Part shown: positions 1-10,170 of the stretch, piece after piece
Layout of the letters: every line of letters begins with the position of its first letter
Numbering within the stretch: position 1 is the stretch's first letter
Assembly (NCBI GenBank): GCA_903832055.1
Contig: CAILAC010000002.1
Location: 186,001-250,000, forward strand
Direction of reading: 5' to 3'
DNA: 64,000 bases
DNA from: an uncultured Acidobacteriota bacterium
GTDB taxonomy: Bacteria; Acidobacteriota; Terriglobia; Terriglobales; Acidobacteriaceae
Notes under the pieces: generated by a model
The model's database searches: none
What the model saw: the letters and a program-made list of their open reading frames with translations, nothing else
Told to the model about the DNA's origin: nothing
Position numbers and translations under genes: made by a program

Positions 1-285
1 AAGCGGACGTTGGAGGAGACGCTGGCGTTTGCGGCGGAGCAACTGGCGGTGCTGGAGGCGACGGAGTGGACGAAGGAAGCGCTTGAGGCGGCGATGAAGG
101 CACTGGGCGAGGCGAAGGAGTGGGCGGTGAAGGAGAACTTCATGCTGCTGCGGGCGATTGCGACGGGAGGAACGATGAGTCCTCCGCTGCTGGAGAGCGT
201 GGTGGTGTTTGGGAAAGCGCGGACGCTGGACCGGATGCGGCGGTTTTTGGAGGCGCAGAAGAAGCTGGCGGGGGGGAAGAAGTAG
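1..285 (+). CDS. gltX: Glutamate--tRNA ligase, C-terminal anticodon-binding end (partial, runs off window start)
   Basis: Open frame from the window edge; WTKEALEAAMKAL...LLRAIATGG..SPPLLESVVVFGKARTLDRMRRFL resembles the GltX C-terminal helical domain. Confidence 0.65.
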   Translation, partial: KRTLEETLAFAAEQLAVLEATEWTKEALEAAMKALGEAKEWAVKENFMLLRAIATGGTMSPPLLESVVVFGKARTLDRMRRFLEAQKKLAGGKK

Positions 286-316
286 GACGAGGCTGAGTTA
301 TATTGCCTCGAAAACT

Positions 317-733
317 CTACTCGTCGCAAAGCGGCCCCTTTGACTTGATTTGTCGGTATTCTGCTCTTGATAGTCCAAGGAAGTGGCGCATTCGTATTTG
401 AAGTGCTCGCAGGCTCGGGTTGCTTTCTTCTAAACATGAGGCCACAGAACTCCAAACATCGCCAGTGTATGGATCTACGGCAAAGTTATCGACGACAACG
501 CTTTGCTTCTCCCCCGCTGCCCAGTAGATTGTGAAAAATAGAAAGCGGGAGGAATTTGGGTCCATGAACTGTTCCGCTTCAAGTCCGGGCAGTCGCTTCT
601 GCTGCGCGTTCAACGCGGCGAGGGCAAGATGTTCCGCCTGGGATGATGACAGGGAATGGCGAGGAGCGGGTGATGGCAGCACTGCTATCGGATGAAGCAA
701 GAGGATTGAAAGCAATGGCGCTAATCTGAACAT
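317..733 (-). CDS. Hypothetical secreted protein (138 aa)
   Basis: ORF with N-terminal signal-like hydrophobic segment. Confidence 0.55.
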   Translation of the reverse strand: MFRLAPLLSILLLHPIAVLPSPAPRHSLSSSQAEHLALAALNAQQKRLPGLEAEQFMDPNSSRFLFFTIYWAAGEKQSVVVDNFAVDPYTGDVWSSVASCLEESNPSLRALQIRMRHFLGLSRAEYRQIKSKGPLCDE

Positions 734-826
734 ATGGACCTCAACTCGAGAGTTAGAGAACCTCTGAAAAAGCCAGCGTGGGGCTCTCCTGGGAGGCTGA
801 AGCCCTCTGATCCTGCGGGACTTAAT

Positions 827-846
827 GTACGGGCTGGAGCCCGTAC
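827..846. repeat. Perfect short palindrome GTACGGGCT-GG-AGCCCGTAC (REP-like)
   Basis: Direct reading; 9-bp arms, intergenic, next to a similar GGGAGGCTGAAGCCCTC element. Confidence 0.5.
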
Positions 847-892
847 CCGTCGAGATGCGGGCTTAATCCGAGATTCCTTAGATGAAGGCATC

Positions 893-2446
893 TTATTTTT
901 TCAGCAGGGAGTCGCGTTCGAGGGGGTTGCCGTCGAGGATGAGGGAGTTGATGCGGCGGGCATTCCAGATGTTGGTGGTGGGGTCGCCGTCGAGGATGAG
1001 GATGTCGGCGCGGCGGCCGGGGGTGATTTGGCCCAGTTCGGTCCAGTGGAACTGCTCGGCGTAGTTGTTGGTGGCGGCGGCGATGGCTTCGCGGGGCGAG
1101 AGGCCGAGGCGGACGAGCATTTCGAGCTCAGTGTGGAGAGAGATGCCGGGCATGGTGCCCTGGGCGGGTGCACCGCTTGCAGCGAGGTAGTGGGGATAGG
1201 CCTCGAAGATGGCCTGATTGATGGCCCAGAGGCGGTCGGCCTGCTGATCTGCCTTGTGGCGGGACCCCTCTTCCATCCAGCGAGTGGTCGCGTTGGGTAG
1301 ATGGCGGGTCCAGAGTGGGAGGGGGTAGATGGTTTCGCCGGTCTTTGGGTCAGACGGAGCAAGCAAGGTGGCGGGATCGAGAAGCTGTGCGGCGGGTTCT
1401 TTCCAGAGATTGCGGTGGTCGGGAAGGTTCAAGTAGTAGAGGCTGAAGGTGGGCATGAGCACCGCATGGTGGCTCGCCAACAGGTGCGCGTAGGCGCGGA
1501 GGCGGTAGTCGGTGGGAGGCAGGCGCTCAGCATAGCCATAGGCTGTGCGGCTGGCTGGGCCTTCGGGGTCTTCGACGAGAGGCTGCTGGAGCTCGTCGGG
1601 AATGACGCCGAGTTCATAGCGGCCCATGTGCAAGAGGACGTCGACGCCGGCTTGAATGCCTACGGGGTAGGGCGTTGCGGTGAATTCGCCATAGGTGACG
1701 AGGCCAGCCTGGTGGGCGTGCTCAATAATCCACTGGGTGTTGGCAGCGGTTAGATTGTGGCCCAGCCAGAGGGCGCGTGTACCCATTTTGGCAATTTCGG
1801 CGAGTTGATGGGCAGTGTCTTCCGGGCTCAATTCGACGGGACGGGCGAGCTGAGACTTGGGGTCTCGAGGATCTCTTAACTTGCGTGACCACTCAGGACG
1901 GCCTCCGAGGAGGCTGTCGTCGTCCGTGGAGCCGATGCTGTCAATGAAATACAAGTGCGGGGTGGGATTGGCGTGGAGATCGAGATGGCCGCGGTGGTCG
2001 TCTTGGGTGGCGACGACGGTGGTGACGCCCATGTAAAGGTTGGCGCTGGCCTGGCCTTGATTGTTCATGCCTGCAAAGCCATCTACGAGGCCTGGGATGA
2101 GGTATTTTCCGGTGCAATCGATGACGCGGGAACCCTTGGGAATGGGAAGGGCGGCGCGGGGGCCTACGGCGGTGACGCGTCCATCGCGAATGTAGATGAT
2201 GGCGTCGTGGAGGTCGTTGGCAGAGCGTCCCCAGTCAGAAACGTCGATGATTGTGCCCCCGACCAGAACAAGTGGCGGGGCGGGGAGAGGCTTAGGGATC
2301 TGAATCTGGGCTTGAGGCCCATGAGCCAATGCCGAGTGAACACAGAAGATCAGGCCCGATACCAGAAATAAAGCGCGCTTGCCCTGCCGGTATCGTGGGA
2401 GGCTGCACGAGCGATTTCGCGGAATTTCTGATAACCGGTCTAGCAT
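893..2446 (-). CDS. Amidohydrolase family protein (imidazolonepropionase-like), exported
   Basis: GKYLIPGLVDGFAGMNNQG...GRRADILILDGDP; signal-like N-terminus. Confidence 0.85.
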   Translation of the reverse strand: MLDRLSEIPRNRSCSLPRYRQGKRALFLVSGLIFCVHSALAHGPQAQIQIPKPLPAPPLVLVGGTIIDVSDWGRSANDLHDAIIYIRDGRVTAVGPRAALPIPKGSRVIDCTGKYLIPGLVDGFAGMNNQGQASANLYMGVTTVVATQDDHRGHLDLHANPTPHLYFIDSIGSTDDDSLLGGRPEWSRKLRDPRDPKSQLARPVELSPEDTAHQLAEIAKMGTRALWLGHNLTAANTQWIIEHAHQAGLVTYGEFTATPYPVGIQAGVDVLLHMGRYELGVIPDELQQPLVEDPEGPASRTAYGYAERLPPTDYRLRAYAHLLASHHAVLMPTFSLYYLNLPDHRNLWKEPAAQLLDPATLLAPSDPKTGETIYPLPLWTRHLPNATTRWMEEGSRHKADQQADRLWAINQAIFEAYPHYLAASGAPAQGTMPGISLHTELEMLVRLGLSPREAIAAATNNYAEQFHWTELGQITPGRRADILILDGDPTTNIWNARRINSLILDGNPLERDSLLKK

Positions 2447-2585
2447 TGTGGGGTTTTCCCTATTTTTACGCGGTCCCGGTGATGAGCGTCTGGTTCCGTG
2501 TTTTTCGGGTCTGGTTCAAGCCTTGCACCCATCTCAAAAAGGTGACATGGGGACAATGATCGGTTGCAACTGGCAAAAAAGGTGT

Positions 2586-4487
2586 TCACATTGCGACGCG
2601 GTTGTGGCTGCGAATGGTTGCCAGATGGGGCTGGAGCTGCTCCAAAGCCGCTTCAACTGAAAGACCATGCGTGGCGCGGAGTTGATCGACTTTGCCGTGC
2701 TCGATGAACTGGTCAGGCCAACCGATGCGAACGACGGGGACGCTCAAGCCGATTTGGCTGAGGGCCTCAAGTACGGCTGAACCGAAGCCGCCTGACTTGA
2801 CGTGATCTTCAAAGGTGACGAAAGCGGTGACGCGGCGGGCATACTGTTCGATGACTTCAAGATCGAGTGGTTTGACGAATCGTGGGTTAATGACCGCCGG
2901 GGAGACTCCCTCGTTTTCAAGGCGGTCTGCGAGTTCCTGAGCCATCGTGATGAGAGGACCAAGGCCAAATATAGCGATGTCGGTATGGTTCGCGGAGCCG
3001 TCTTTGAGGATTTCGGCTTTGCCGATGGGCAAAAGTGCAGGACGGGGCTTGCGCGCGACGCCTGAAACGATGCCACGAGGGTAGCGAATGGCGCTAGGGC
3101 CCGGAATCTGTAGAGCCGTGAGCATCATGTCGGCGAGTTCATCCTCATCTTTGGGGGCCATGAGGACCATGTCGGGGATGTCGCGGAGGTAGCCGATGTC
3201 AAAGAGTCCGTGGTGGGTAGGGCCGTCGTCTCCGGAAAGACCGGCGCGGTCCATACAGAAGACGACAGGGAGCTTTTGCAGAGCAACGTCGTGCACGATG
3301 GGGTCAAAGGCGCGCTGAAGGAATGTCGAGTAGATGGCGCAGACAGGTTTGAAGCCCTGCGTGGCGAGGCCGGCGGCGAAGATGACGGCGTGTTCCTCGG
3401 CGATGCCAACGTCGAAGTAGCGCTTGGGGTGGTGCGGACGGAAGAGATCGAGCGCGGTGCCATTGGGCATTGCCGCAGTAATGGCGACGATTTTTTCGTC
3501 TTCATTGGCGAGTTGGACCAGGGTGTTGGCGAAGACTTCAGAGTAAGTGACCTGGCCGGCTGGCTTGGTTTCGCCAGTCTCAGGGTCGTAGGGTCCGAGA
3601 CCGTGGAATTTTTTCTGCTTGTCGAGCGCGGGCTGGTAGCCTTTGCCTTTTTGGGTGAGGACGTGGAGGAGTACGGGGTGATCTTCAGTCTTGAGGAAGT
3701 TGAAGGTCTCGATGAGCAGGGGCAGGTTGTGTCCGTCAATGGGACCGTAGTATTTGAGGCCGAACTCTTCGAAGAGCATGGATGGCCAGAGAAAGCCCTT
3801 GGCGGCTTCCTCGGCTTTGCGGGCAACGTGAATTGCCGCCTTGCCGCCAAATCGCTGGATGAGGCGGGCTGCTGAATCGTGCAGATGCTTGTAGCGCTCG
3901 TTGGTGACGATGCGATGGAAGTAGCTGGCGATGGCGCCTACGTTGCGGTCGATGGACCACTCATTGTCATTGAGGACAATGATGAAGCGTTTGGTTTGCT
4001 CGGCGATGTTGTTGAGCGCTTCGTAGGAGATGCCGTTTGTGAAGGCGGCGTCTCCTGCGACGGCGATGACGTGATTGTTGCCGCCCTGGAGATCGCGGGC
4101 AACTGCCATGCCGAGTGCGGCGGAGAGCGCGGTGCCGGCGTGGCCTGCGCCATAAGCGTCATGAACGCTTTCGGTACGCAGCATGAAGCCGTTGAGGCCG
4201 CCCGGCTGGCGGATGGTTTCGAGCTGTTCGCGGCGGCCTGTGAGTAGCTTGTGGATGTAGGCCTGGTGGCTTACATCCATGGTGATTTTGTCTTCAGGGG
4301 TGTTGAAGGCGATGTGCAGGGCCATTGTGAGCTCGACGACGCCAAGATTGGGCCCGAGATGGCCGCCTGTGCGGGAGAGGGTCTGAATCAGGAATTCGCG
4401 AATCTCGGCAGCGAGGGACTCCAGCTGAGCGGGGGAAAGGCGGCGCAGATCCTGCGCTGATTGGATGGAGTCGAGCAATGTTGCCAT
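2586..4487 (-). CDS. dxs: 1-deoxy-D-xylulose-5-phosphate synthase
   Basis: GHLGPNLGVVELTMALH, GAGHAGTALSAALGMA, VAGDAAFTNGISYEALNN, DRAGLSGDDGPTHHGLFDIGYLR. Confidence 0.95.
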   Translation of the reverse strand: MATLLDSIQSAQDLRRLSPAQLESLAAEIREFLIQTLSRTGGHLGPNLGVVELTMALHIAFNTPEDKITMDVSHQAYIHKLLTGRREQLETIRQPGGLNGFMLRTESVHDAYGAGHAGTALSAALGMAVARDLQGGNNHVIAVAGDAAFTNGISYEALNNIAEQTKRFIIVLNDNEWSIDRNVGAIASYFHRIVTNERYKHLHDSAARLIQRFGGKAAIHVARKAEEAAKGFLWPSMLFEEFGLKYYGPIDGHNLPLLIETFNFLKTEDHPVLLHVLTQKGKGYQPALDKQKKFHGLGPYDPETGETKPAGQVTYSEVFANTLVQLANEDEKIVAITAAMPNGTALDLFRPHHPKRYFDVGIAEEHAVIFAAGLATQGFKPVCAIYSTFLQRAFDPIVHDVALQKLPVVFCMDRAGLSGDDGPTHHGLFDIGYLRDIPDMVLMAPKDEDELADMMLTALQIPGPSAIRYPRGIVSGVARKPRPALLPIGKAEILKDGSANHTDIAIFGLGPLITMAQELADRLENEGVSPAVINPRFVKPLDLEVIEQYARRVTAFVTFEDHVKSGGFGSAVLEALSQIGLSVPVVRIGWPDQFIEHGKVDQLRATHGLSVEAALEQLQPHLATIRSHNRVAM

Positions 4488-4794
4488 TCAGCTTCCTTCC
4501 GCGTCCGTACTGGAATGGGGCCGTGCGGCTTGGGTGCGATTTCCGGCCCGGGGATACCTGAGCGCGAACCAGGGCGATTGTGTACGAGAGATACAGTATC
4601 TCGCCGCACTGAGTTCTTGCAGCGGGATGAATATTTTGAGTATAACAATTTTGAAAATGGCGATTTCGATGACCTCAAATCTTCAACGAACCGAGCTTGT
4701 CTTCTATCAAATGCCGATCTGGGTGAGGCGATGGGGAATCAGCGATTTTGGTGTGCGATAGGATATGCGTGTGGTTTGATCCGGGGAGGACAGT

Positions 4795-5349
4795 GTGGTG
4801 AAACAGCGATGGCTTGGGGTTGCTTGCGTGGGATTATTCAGCCTTTTGATGGCGCGTACTGCACAGGGACAGATGCTGTCGCCGGGGGACTCGGCAGCAG
4901 TTGCAAACCCTCTTGCGGATACGACAGTCAGACCCGGCAAGGCACTGCTGTATGAACTGGAGGCTCAGTTCGCAAAAGCTACTGCCGCCGAAGGAGGCAA
5001 AGCGTTTGCAGCCTGGTTTGCTGACGACGCAGTAACGCTGAGTGAGGGGCAAGCTCCGATCCATGGGCGGGACGCAATCGCCAAGAGCGCCACTTGGTTG
5101 CCCCAGGACTATCAATTGACGTGGACGCCCACGGACGCGGTGATGAGCCCATCGGGGGATATGGGCTACACATGGGGGCACTACGAGGGCCACAGCAAGG
5201 GTCGGGATGGTAATCCAATAGTAACTACGGGACGTTACTTTACAGTGTGGCGCAAGGAGCCGAACGGCGCATGGAAAGTTGTGCTTGACGCGGGGAATGC
5301 AGAACCGGCAGGTGCCGGGGACTGCTGCAAGCTGCCGGCTGGGCGCTGA
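4795..5349 (+). CDS. DUF4440/SnoaL-like (NTF2-fold) secreted protein
   Basis: KAFAAWFADDAVTLSEGQAPIHGRDAI...GHYFTVWRKEPNGAWKVVLDAG-type pattern; signal peptide. Confidence 0.75.
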   Translation: MVKQRWLGVACVGLFSLLMARTAQGQMLSPGDSAAVANPLADTTVRPGKALLYELEAQFAKATAAEGGKAFAAWFADDAVTLSEGQAPIHGRDAIAKSATWLPQDYQLTWTPTDAVMSPSGDMGYTWGHYEGHSKGRDGNPIVTTGRYFTVWRKEPNGAWKVVLDAGNAEPAGAGDCCKLPAGR

Positions 5350-5515
5350 AATGAGAAATTTGCAGGAGTACTAAGGTTTTTAGGGGTACTGTAAATGGAG
5401 AAGAGATTCCCGATTTTCCCCGTTACTTCTGTTGCAGTTGCAGGTCGGGTCTGGTTGACCCGTTTGTGCGAGAGCAAAATTGACGCTGTTCCGCCATACT
5501 AAGTCTCGTTAGTAA

Positions 5516-7933
5516 ATGGCCGCCATGTCGCTTATTGAAGATAAAACCCGAGCAGAAGGCCGACTGGAGACCCGCGTAGCGGTTCCGTCGCTGGAGGTTG
5601 GTCTTTTTGACCTGAGTCCGGACCCTGCTCTTGAAGAACTGGTGCGCCTGGCAGCAGTGCTTTCTGGTGCGGACTATGCGTACATAGCGTGGGTAGATAC
5701 GGCACGGTTTACGTTCAAAAGCACGTATGGGTTTATGGCGAGGGAGCAAGCGCGGCTTTCGAGCGCCTGCAACTTGGTAGTGCTGCAAGGGACACCGATG
5801 TTGGTGAAGGATGCAGAGGCTGACACGCGGTTCCGTGGCGGGAATATTGAACTGGAAAACGCACGACCGTGTCGATCCTATTTGGGAATTCCACTGATTG
5901 GGCCTGGCAACCGGATCATTGGAACTCTGGCCGTGCTGGCTATCGAAGCGAATCGATTCAGCCAGGAGCATGTCAACCTGATCAGCATTCTGGCGCGCCA
6001 GGTAGTGACGCGGGTTGAGCTATACAACCGCACGGCGGCTCAGGAGCAGGCGCAACGTTCGCGGCAAAGGCTGGAGCGGGCGCTGGCAATTGAGCGAAAT
6101 TTTGTAGCGGCGACGCTGGATTCGATTCCGGCGCTGGTGGCGGTTCTGGACACTGCTGGACGGATCGTACGGTTCAATCGTCCATGCGAGGAGCTAACCG
6201 GTCTGCGACTGGCGGATATCGTCGGGCGACCGTTTGTGGAAGAAGTGCTGGTCGAGCGCGAAGCGCGTGGCTGGGCACAGGACAAGGTACAGCTCGCAGC
6301 GGGCGGACAGGTAGCTGGTCCTTACGAGAATCTTTGGCGCACCGGGCAGGGGCTTCCACGGCGCGTGAGTTGGACATTGCGACCACTGCTTGGGCTGGGC
6401 GGCGAATTGCAGTACCTGATTGCCAGCGGGCGGGATGTAACCGGGCAGCGGCAAGCCGAGCAGGCTCTGCTGACCAGCGAAACCCGCTATAAACATGTGG
6501 TGGAAAACAGCCTCGGCTTTGTTTTCACCTGCACCATCGAGGGTCGGCTGACCTCACTCAATACGTATACAGCCGAGAGCCTCGGCTACAGAACAGAGGA
6601 TTTGACCGGCAAATCGCTGACCGACCTGATGAGCAAAGCCGGCACCCAGGAGTTCGCTGAAAGCCTGAAGACAATTATCAAGACCGGCGAGTACCAAGGG
6701 ACGATTCCGTTTTTGCGCAAGGATGGGACGGAACGCCGGATTGCGTTCCGTAGCCGCCGCATGGATCTGCCAGGCAGCGCCTCATTTGTATTAACGCACG
6801 GCATGGACGTGACCGAGCAGCAGGAAGCAGAGGATGAACTACAGTTGGTACGCCGCCAACGGGAGCTGATTTTGGCTGCGGTCGGCGACGGAATTTATGG
6901 CATGGATTTAGAAGGCAAGTTGACGTTCATGAACCCCGCTTCCGCAAAAATGCTGGGATACACAGCAGATGAGTTGCAGGGCAAGGACATTCACGAAGTG
7001 ATCCACCACAGTCATGCGGATGGAACGCAACATTCCAAGGCGAATTGCCCCATTCTCCTCGGATTGAGACGACGGGAAGGAGTTCGCATCCGCGACGATG
7101 TTTTTTGGCGTAAGGATGGAACGACTGTTCCTGTGGAATATGTAGCAAGTCCAATTATCGATGAGGGGCAGATAGCCGGTATGGTAGTCGCATTCCAAGA
7201 CGTTTCCGAACGACGCAGGCTGGAGAAGATGAAGGACGAATTCATCTCGACCGTGAGCCATGAGTTGCGCACGCCGCTGACATCGCTGCGGGCGTCACTG
7301 GGGCTGATTTCTTCGGGATCGCTGGACAAGCGGCCTGAGAAGCAGAAGCAGATGCTTGAAGTGGCGATTGGCAATTGTGATCGCCTGGTGCGTCTCGTAA
7401 ATGACATTCTCGACTTTGATCGGGTTGAAAAGGGTGGAATGCCGCTGCATCGCGAGGTGCTGCCGGCGGTGGACATTCTGCGCCGGGCTGCCGATGTTGA
7501 AAACGAGGCAGCACTCAAAGCGAAGATTACTTTCCGCTTTGATGCGTCGTCGAAGATTTTGGTACATGTAGACCAGGAGCGGATTTTGCAGGTGCTCTCG
7601 GAGCTGGTCTCGAATGCGATCAAGTTCTCGCCGCCGCAAACGATCATCAAGTTGAGTGCGCAACGGGCGGATAAGGACGAGGTTTGCATCGTTGTGGAAG
7701 ACCAGGGGCGCGGGATTCCACAGGAGAAGCTGGATATGATCTTTGAGCGATTCCAGCAGGGCGATGCTTCTGACTCTCGGGCGCTGGGTGGGACGGGCCT
7801 GGGGCTGGCGATTTGCCGAAGGATTGTGCAGCAGCATGGCGGGCGAATCTGGGCTGAGAGTGAACCGGACAAGGGGAGTCGATTCCTGTTCACGGTGCCG
7901 GCTGGTCTTGCGGAAGAGGCTGTCGCTTCATAG
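5516..7933 (+). CDS. Hybrid GAF / multi-PAS sensor histidine kinase
   Basis: N-terminal GAF, repeated PAS segments, FISTVSHELRTPLTSLRASLGL (HisKA), GGTGLGLAICRRIVQQHGGRIWAES (HATPase). Confidence 0.93.
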   Translation: MAAMSLIEDKTRAEGRLETRVAVPSLEVGLFDLSPDPALEELVRLAAVLSGADYAYIAWVDTARFTFKSTYGFMAREQARLSSACNLVVLQGTPMLVKDAEADTRFRGGNIELENARPCRSYLGIPLIGPGNRIIGTLAVLAIEANRFSQEHVNLISILARQVVTRVELYNRTAAQEQAQRSRQRLERALAIERNFVAATLDSIPALVAVLDTAGRIVRFNRPCEELTGLRLADIVGRPFVEEVLVEREARGWAQDKVQLAAGGQVAGPYENLWRTGQGLPRRVSWTLRPLLGLGGELQYLIASGRDVTGQRQAEQALLTSETRYKHVVENSLGFVFTCTIEGRLTSLNTYTAESLGYRTEDLTGKSLTDLMSKAGTQEFAESLKTIIKTGEYQGTIPFLRKDGTERRIAFRSRRMDLPGSASFVLTHGMDVTEQQEAEDELQLVRRQRELILAAVGDGIYGMDLEGKLTFMNPASAKMLGYTADELQGKDIHEVIHHSHADGTQHSKANCPILLGLRRREGVRIRDDVFWRKDGTTVPVEYVASPIIDEGQIAGMVVAFQDVSERRRLEKMKDEFISTVSHELRTPLTSLRASLGLISSGSLDKRPEKQKQMLEVAIGNCDRLVRLVNDILDFDRVEKGGMPLHREVLPAVDILRRAADVENEAALKAKITFRFDASSKILVHVDQERILQVLSELVSNAIKFSPPQTIIKLSAQRADKDEVCIVVEDQGRGIPQEKLDMIFERFQQGDASDSRALGGTGLGLAICRRIVQQHGGRIWAESEPDKGSRFLFTVPAGLAEEAVAS

Positions 7934-8085
7934 TGGAAGGCCCTCGGCTGTTTTCGGGGGCCCTCTACGCTGCCTTTCCATCTATAGTTTCCCCCTGCAC
8001 TAGCACTATGAGACGTTGTTTCCAGTTCCCTGCCCCTCATATTCCCGAAACAACCGCCCTAATCGATGCGGACTGATAAGCTGAA

Positions 8086-8739
8086 ATGGAACGGACTGAT
8101 TGCTTCCTGCGCCGTCTATACCAAGTGAAGCGAAAAATCATGAATTTGATCGAGTTGAGGAGAAGTTTGGTGAAGGGTGTTTTTCTGCTGAGTTTGTTTG
8201 CGTTGATTTTGCCCGTTTCCGGTGCCGCCCAGGTGGTGGCGAAACCCACCAACGCCGATGCTGTTGCGCCTTTGCAGCGCTATGAAGTTTATGGTGGCGC
8301 GGCGTATTCGTCGGCCAACCAGGTAAAGGGTTCTTCAGCTCTGATTGGCTACAACGTTGGAGCGGATGCCAAGCTGAAGAAGTGGTTTGGCGCGGCGGTT
8401 GACTTTGGGAGCTATGGTTCGTCGAGCGGGGTGGCGAAGCCGACGGTGACGACAGTACTGGCCGGGCCGGAGTTCTATATTCCTTCTGACAACCTGACCG
8501 GATTTTTGCACGTACTTTTTGGCGGTGCGCATACCGGCAACGTGGGCGCAACACCGAACATTTCGTTCGCTTACGCGGTTGGCGGCGGCTTTACGTATGC
8601 GGTTTCAAAGCACTGGGCGATCCGGGTGGCGGGAGACGGCATTGCTTCGTCGTTTGTGCTGGATCCGAATCACCAGGGGTACTCGGCGCATACGCGATTG
8701 AATGCGCGTGCGACTGGCGGAGTGGCTTACCGCTTCTAA
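8086..8739 (+). CDS. Outer membrane beta-barrel protein; likely start further downstream (M at codon 19)
   Basis: Signal peptide, glycine-rich alternating strands, C-terminal ...GGVAYRF. Confidence 0.75.
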   Translation: MERTDCFLRRLYQVKRKIMNLIELRRSLVKGVFLLSLFALILPVSGAAQVVAKPTNADAVAPLQRYEVYGGAAYSSANQVKGSSALIGYNVGADAKLKKWFGAAVDFGSYGSSSGVAKPTVTTVLAGPEFYIPSDNLTGFLHVLFGGAHTGNVGATPNISFAYAVGGGFTYAVSKHWAIRVAGDGIASSFVLDPNHQGYSAHTRLNARATGGVAYRF

Positions 8740-8761
8740 AATAAGAGTTGACGGAAGATTG

Positions 8762-8793
8762 AGCCAGGACGTGATTCTACGTTCTGGCTTTTT
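8762..8793 (+). terminator. Rho-independent terminator AGCCAGGACGT-GATTCT-ACGTTCTGGCT-TTTT
   Basis: 11-bp stem with one G-U pair followed by a T run, just after the barrel gene. Confidence 0.8.
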
Positions 8794-9300
8794 CTATGGG
8801 GCGACAGCGGTTTCCGGCTCTTCGCCGATGTCTTCGTTCCAGACGTCGGGGTGGGTCGTGATGTAGCCATTGAGGAGGTCGAAGCACTCCTGGCTATCGA
8901 GATCTATCACGTTCACTCCCAGATCGCTCAACCAATCGACGCCGCCCTGAAAGGTGCGACTCTCGCCTACGACAAGGGTTCCGATCTGGAATTGGCGGAC
9001 CAGACCGCTGCAGTACCAACAGGGCGCGAGGGTTGTGACCATCACCAGATTGCGATAGGAGGTCTGCCGACCGGCGCGCCGGAAAGCGTCGGTTTCGCCG
9101 TGAATGGAAGGGTCACCCTGCTGGACTCGGCGATTATGTCCGCGACTGATGAGAATCCCTTCCTTGGTAAAAATGGCGGCACCGATAGGGATTCCGCCTT
9201 CGGCGAGGCCCTGGCGAGCCTCTTCAATGGCGACTGCCAACATGGTTTGGTAAAGCGATTGTGGCGATGCTGCGAGTTGGTGCTGATCCTGAGTTTTCAT
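8794..9300 (-). CDS. Cytosine/nucleoside deaminase of the yeast Fcy1 type
   Basis: PSIHGETDAFRRAGR, TTLAPCWYCSGLVRQF, C-terminal PDVWNEDIGE. Confidence 0.85.
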   Translation of the reverse strand: MKTQDQHQLAASPQSLYQTMLAVAIEEARQGLAEGGIPIGAAIFTKEGILISRGHNRRVQQGDPSIHGETDAFRRAGRQTSYRNLVMVTTLAPCWYCSGLVRQFQIGTLVVGESRTFQGGVDWLSDLGVNVIDLDSQECFDLLNGYITTHPDVWNEDIGEEPETAVAP

Positions 9301-9442
9301 GTGTCCTATTGCAAGGATACGGTAATGCGGCTGTCAGGCGATTGCCGCGATGAAACGGTTTCAGATTGCTCTGTTCGGAGCGGGGCTGGTTCGGTTAGGA
9401 TGGGCGAACAGATGGTCAAAAAAATGACCATCGGAGGTCGGG

Positions 9443-10141
9443 ATGGAAGATACGCCAAAACTGCGGCCAGATCAGCAAACGCTGGGGCTGGAACCGCTTG
9501 GAGAAGGTGACGATCGAGGAGAGGCTGGCTTTGGCGGGCGGCTGAGCCGACGCAGTTTTCTCTCTGGTTTAGGCGCGACGAGTCTTGTTGTTGGGGCTTC
9601 CCCGCTGGCCATGAGTGCTGAACCGGCTACCACTCCGAAAGCTGTCGATGGAGATTCAGTCACACCGACTTCGGTTCTGGTGAACGGCAAGAGGTTTGAA
9701 TTGGGCGGCATCGATCCTCGGGTGACGCTGCTGGACCTGCTGCGTGAGAGGCTCTTCCTGACAGGCACAAAAAAGGGCTGCGACCACGGGCAGTGCGGAG
9801 CCTGCACGGTGCATGTGGATGGGCGGCGCGTGAATTCCTGCCTGACTTTGGCTGTGATGCTTGCGGGCAAGGAAGTAACGACGATCGAGGGCATTGGCCA
9901 ACCAGGGAATCTGCACGCGATGCAGGCAGCCTTTGTGGAGCATGACGGCTACCAGTGCGGCTATTGCACTTCGGGCCAGATTATGTCTGCAGTTGCGCTG
10001 CTCAAGGAGCCAATTGGCCCTACGGATGAAGACGTGAAGAACGGTATGGCTGGAAACATCTGCCGATGTGGGGCGTATCAGAATATCGTCGCGGCAGTTC
10101 AGCAGGTGCGCACCCAGACCGAAACTCCGGTCTCCGCATAA
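9443..10141 (+). CDS. Tat-exported 2Fe-2S subunit of an aldehyde/xanthine oxidoreductase (PaoA/YagT-like)
   Basis: SRRSFLSGLGATSLVVGA Tat signal; GCDHGQCGACTVHVDGRRVNSCL; QCGYCTSGQIMSAVALL; CRCGAYQNIVAAVQ. Confidence 0.93.
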   Translation: MEDTPKLRPDQQTLGLEPLGEGDDRGEAGFGGRLSRRSFLSGLGATSLVVGASPLAMSAEPATTPKAVDGDSVTPTSVLVNGKRFELGGIDPRVTLLDLLRERLFLTGTKKGCDHGQCGACTVHVDGRRVNSCLTLAVMLAGKEVTTIEGIGQPGNLHAMQAAFVEHDGYQCGYCTSGQIMSAVALLKEPIGPTDEDVKNGMAGNICRCGAYQNIVAAVQQVRTQTETPVSA

Positions 10142-10170
10142 AACACGAGCCATTCGAAAAAGGGGTTGCG

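Noticed and set aside
734-1753. Long plus-strand ORFs opposite the amidohydrolase (188 and 150 aa)
   Set aside because: Glycine/valine-rich mirror translations of a high-GC coding gene on the other strand; no recognisable domain
3210-3875. 221-aa plus-strand ORF
   Set aside because: Antisense to dxs, which has clear family motifs
7938-7966. GGCCCTCG...CGGGGGCC hairpin after the histidine kinase gene
   Set aside because: Contains a wobble pair and no T tract; could be a weak terminator but not distinct enough to call
7012-8040. 342-aa minus-strand ORF
   Set aside because: Antisense to the histidine kinase; low-complexity Ser/Arg/Pro composition typical of shadow ORFs
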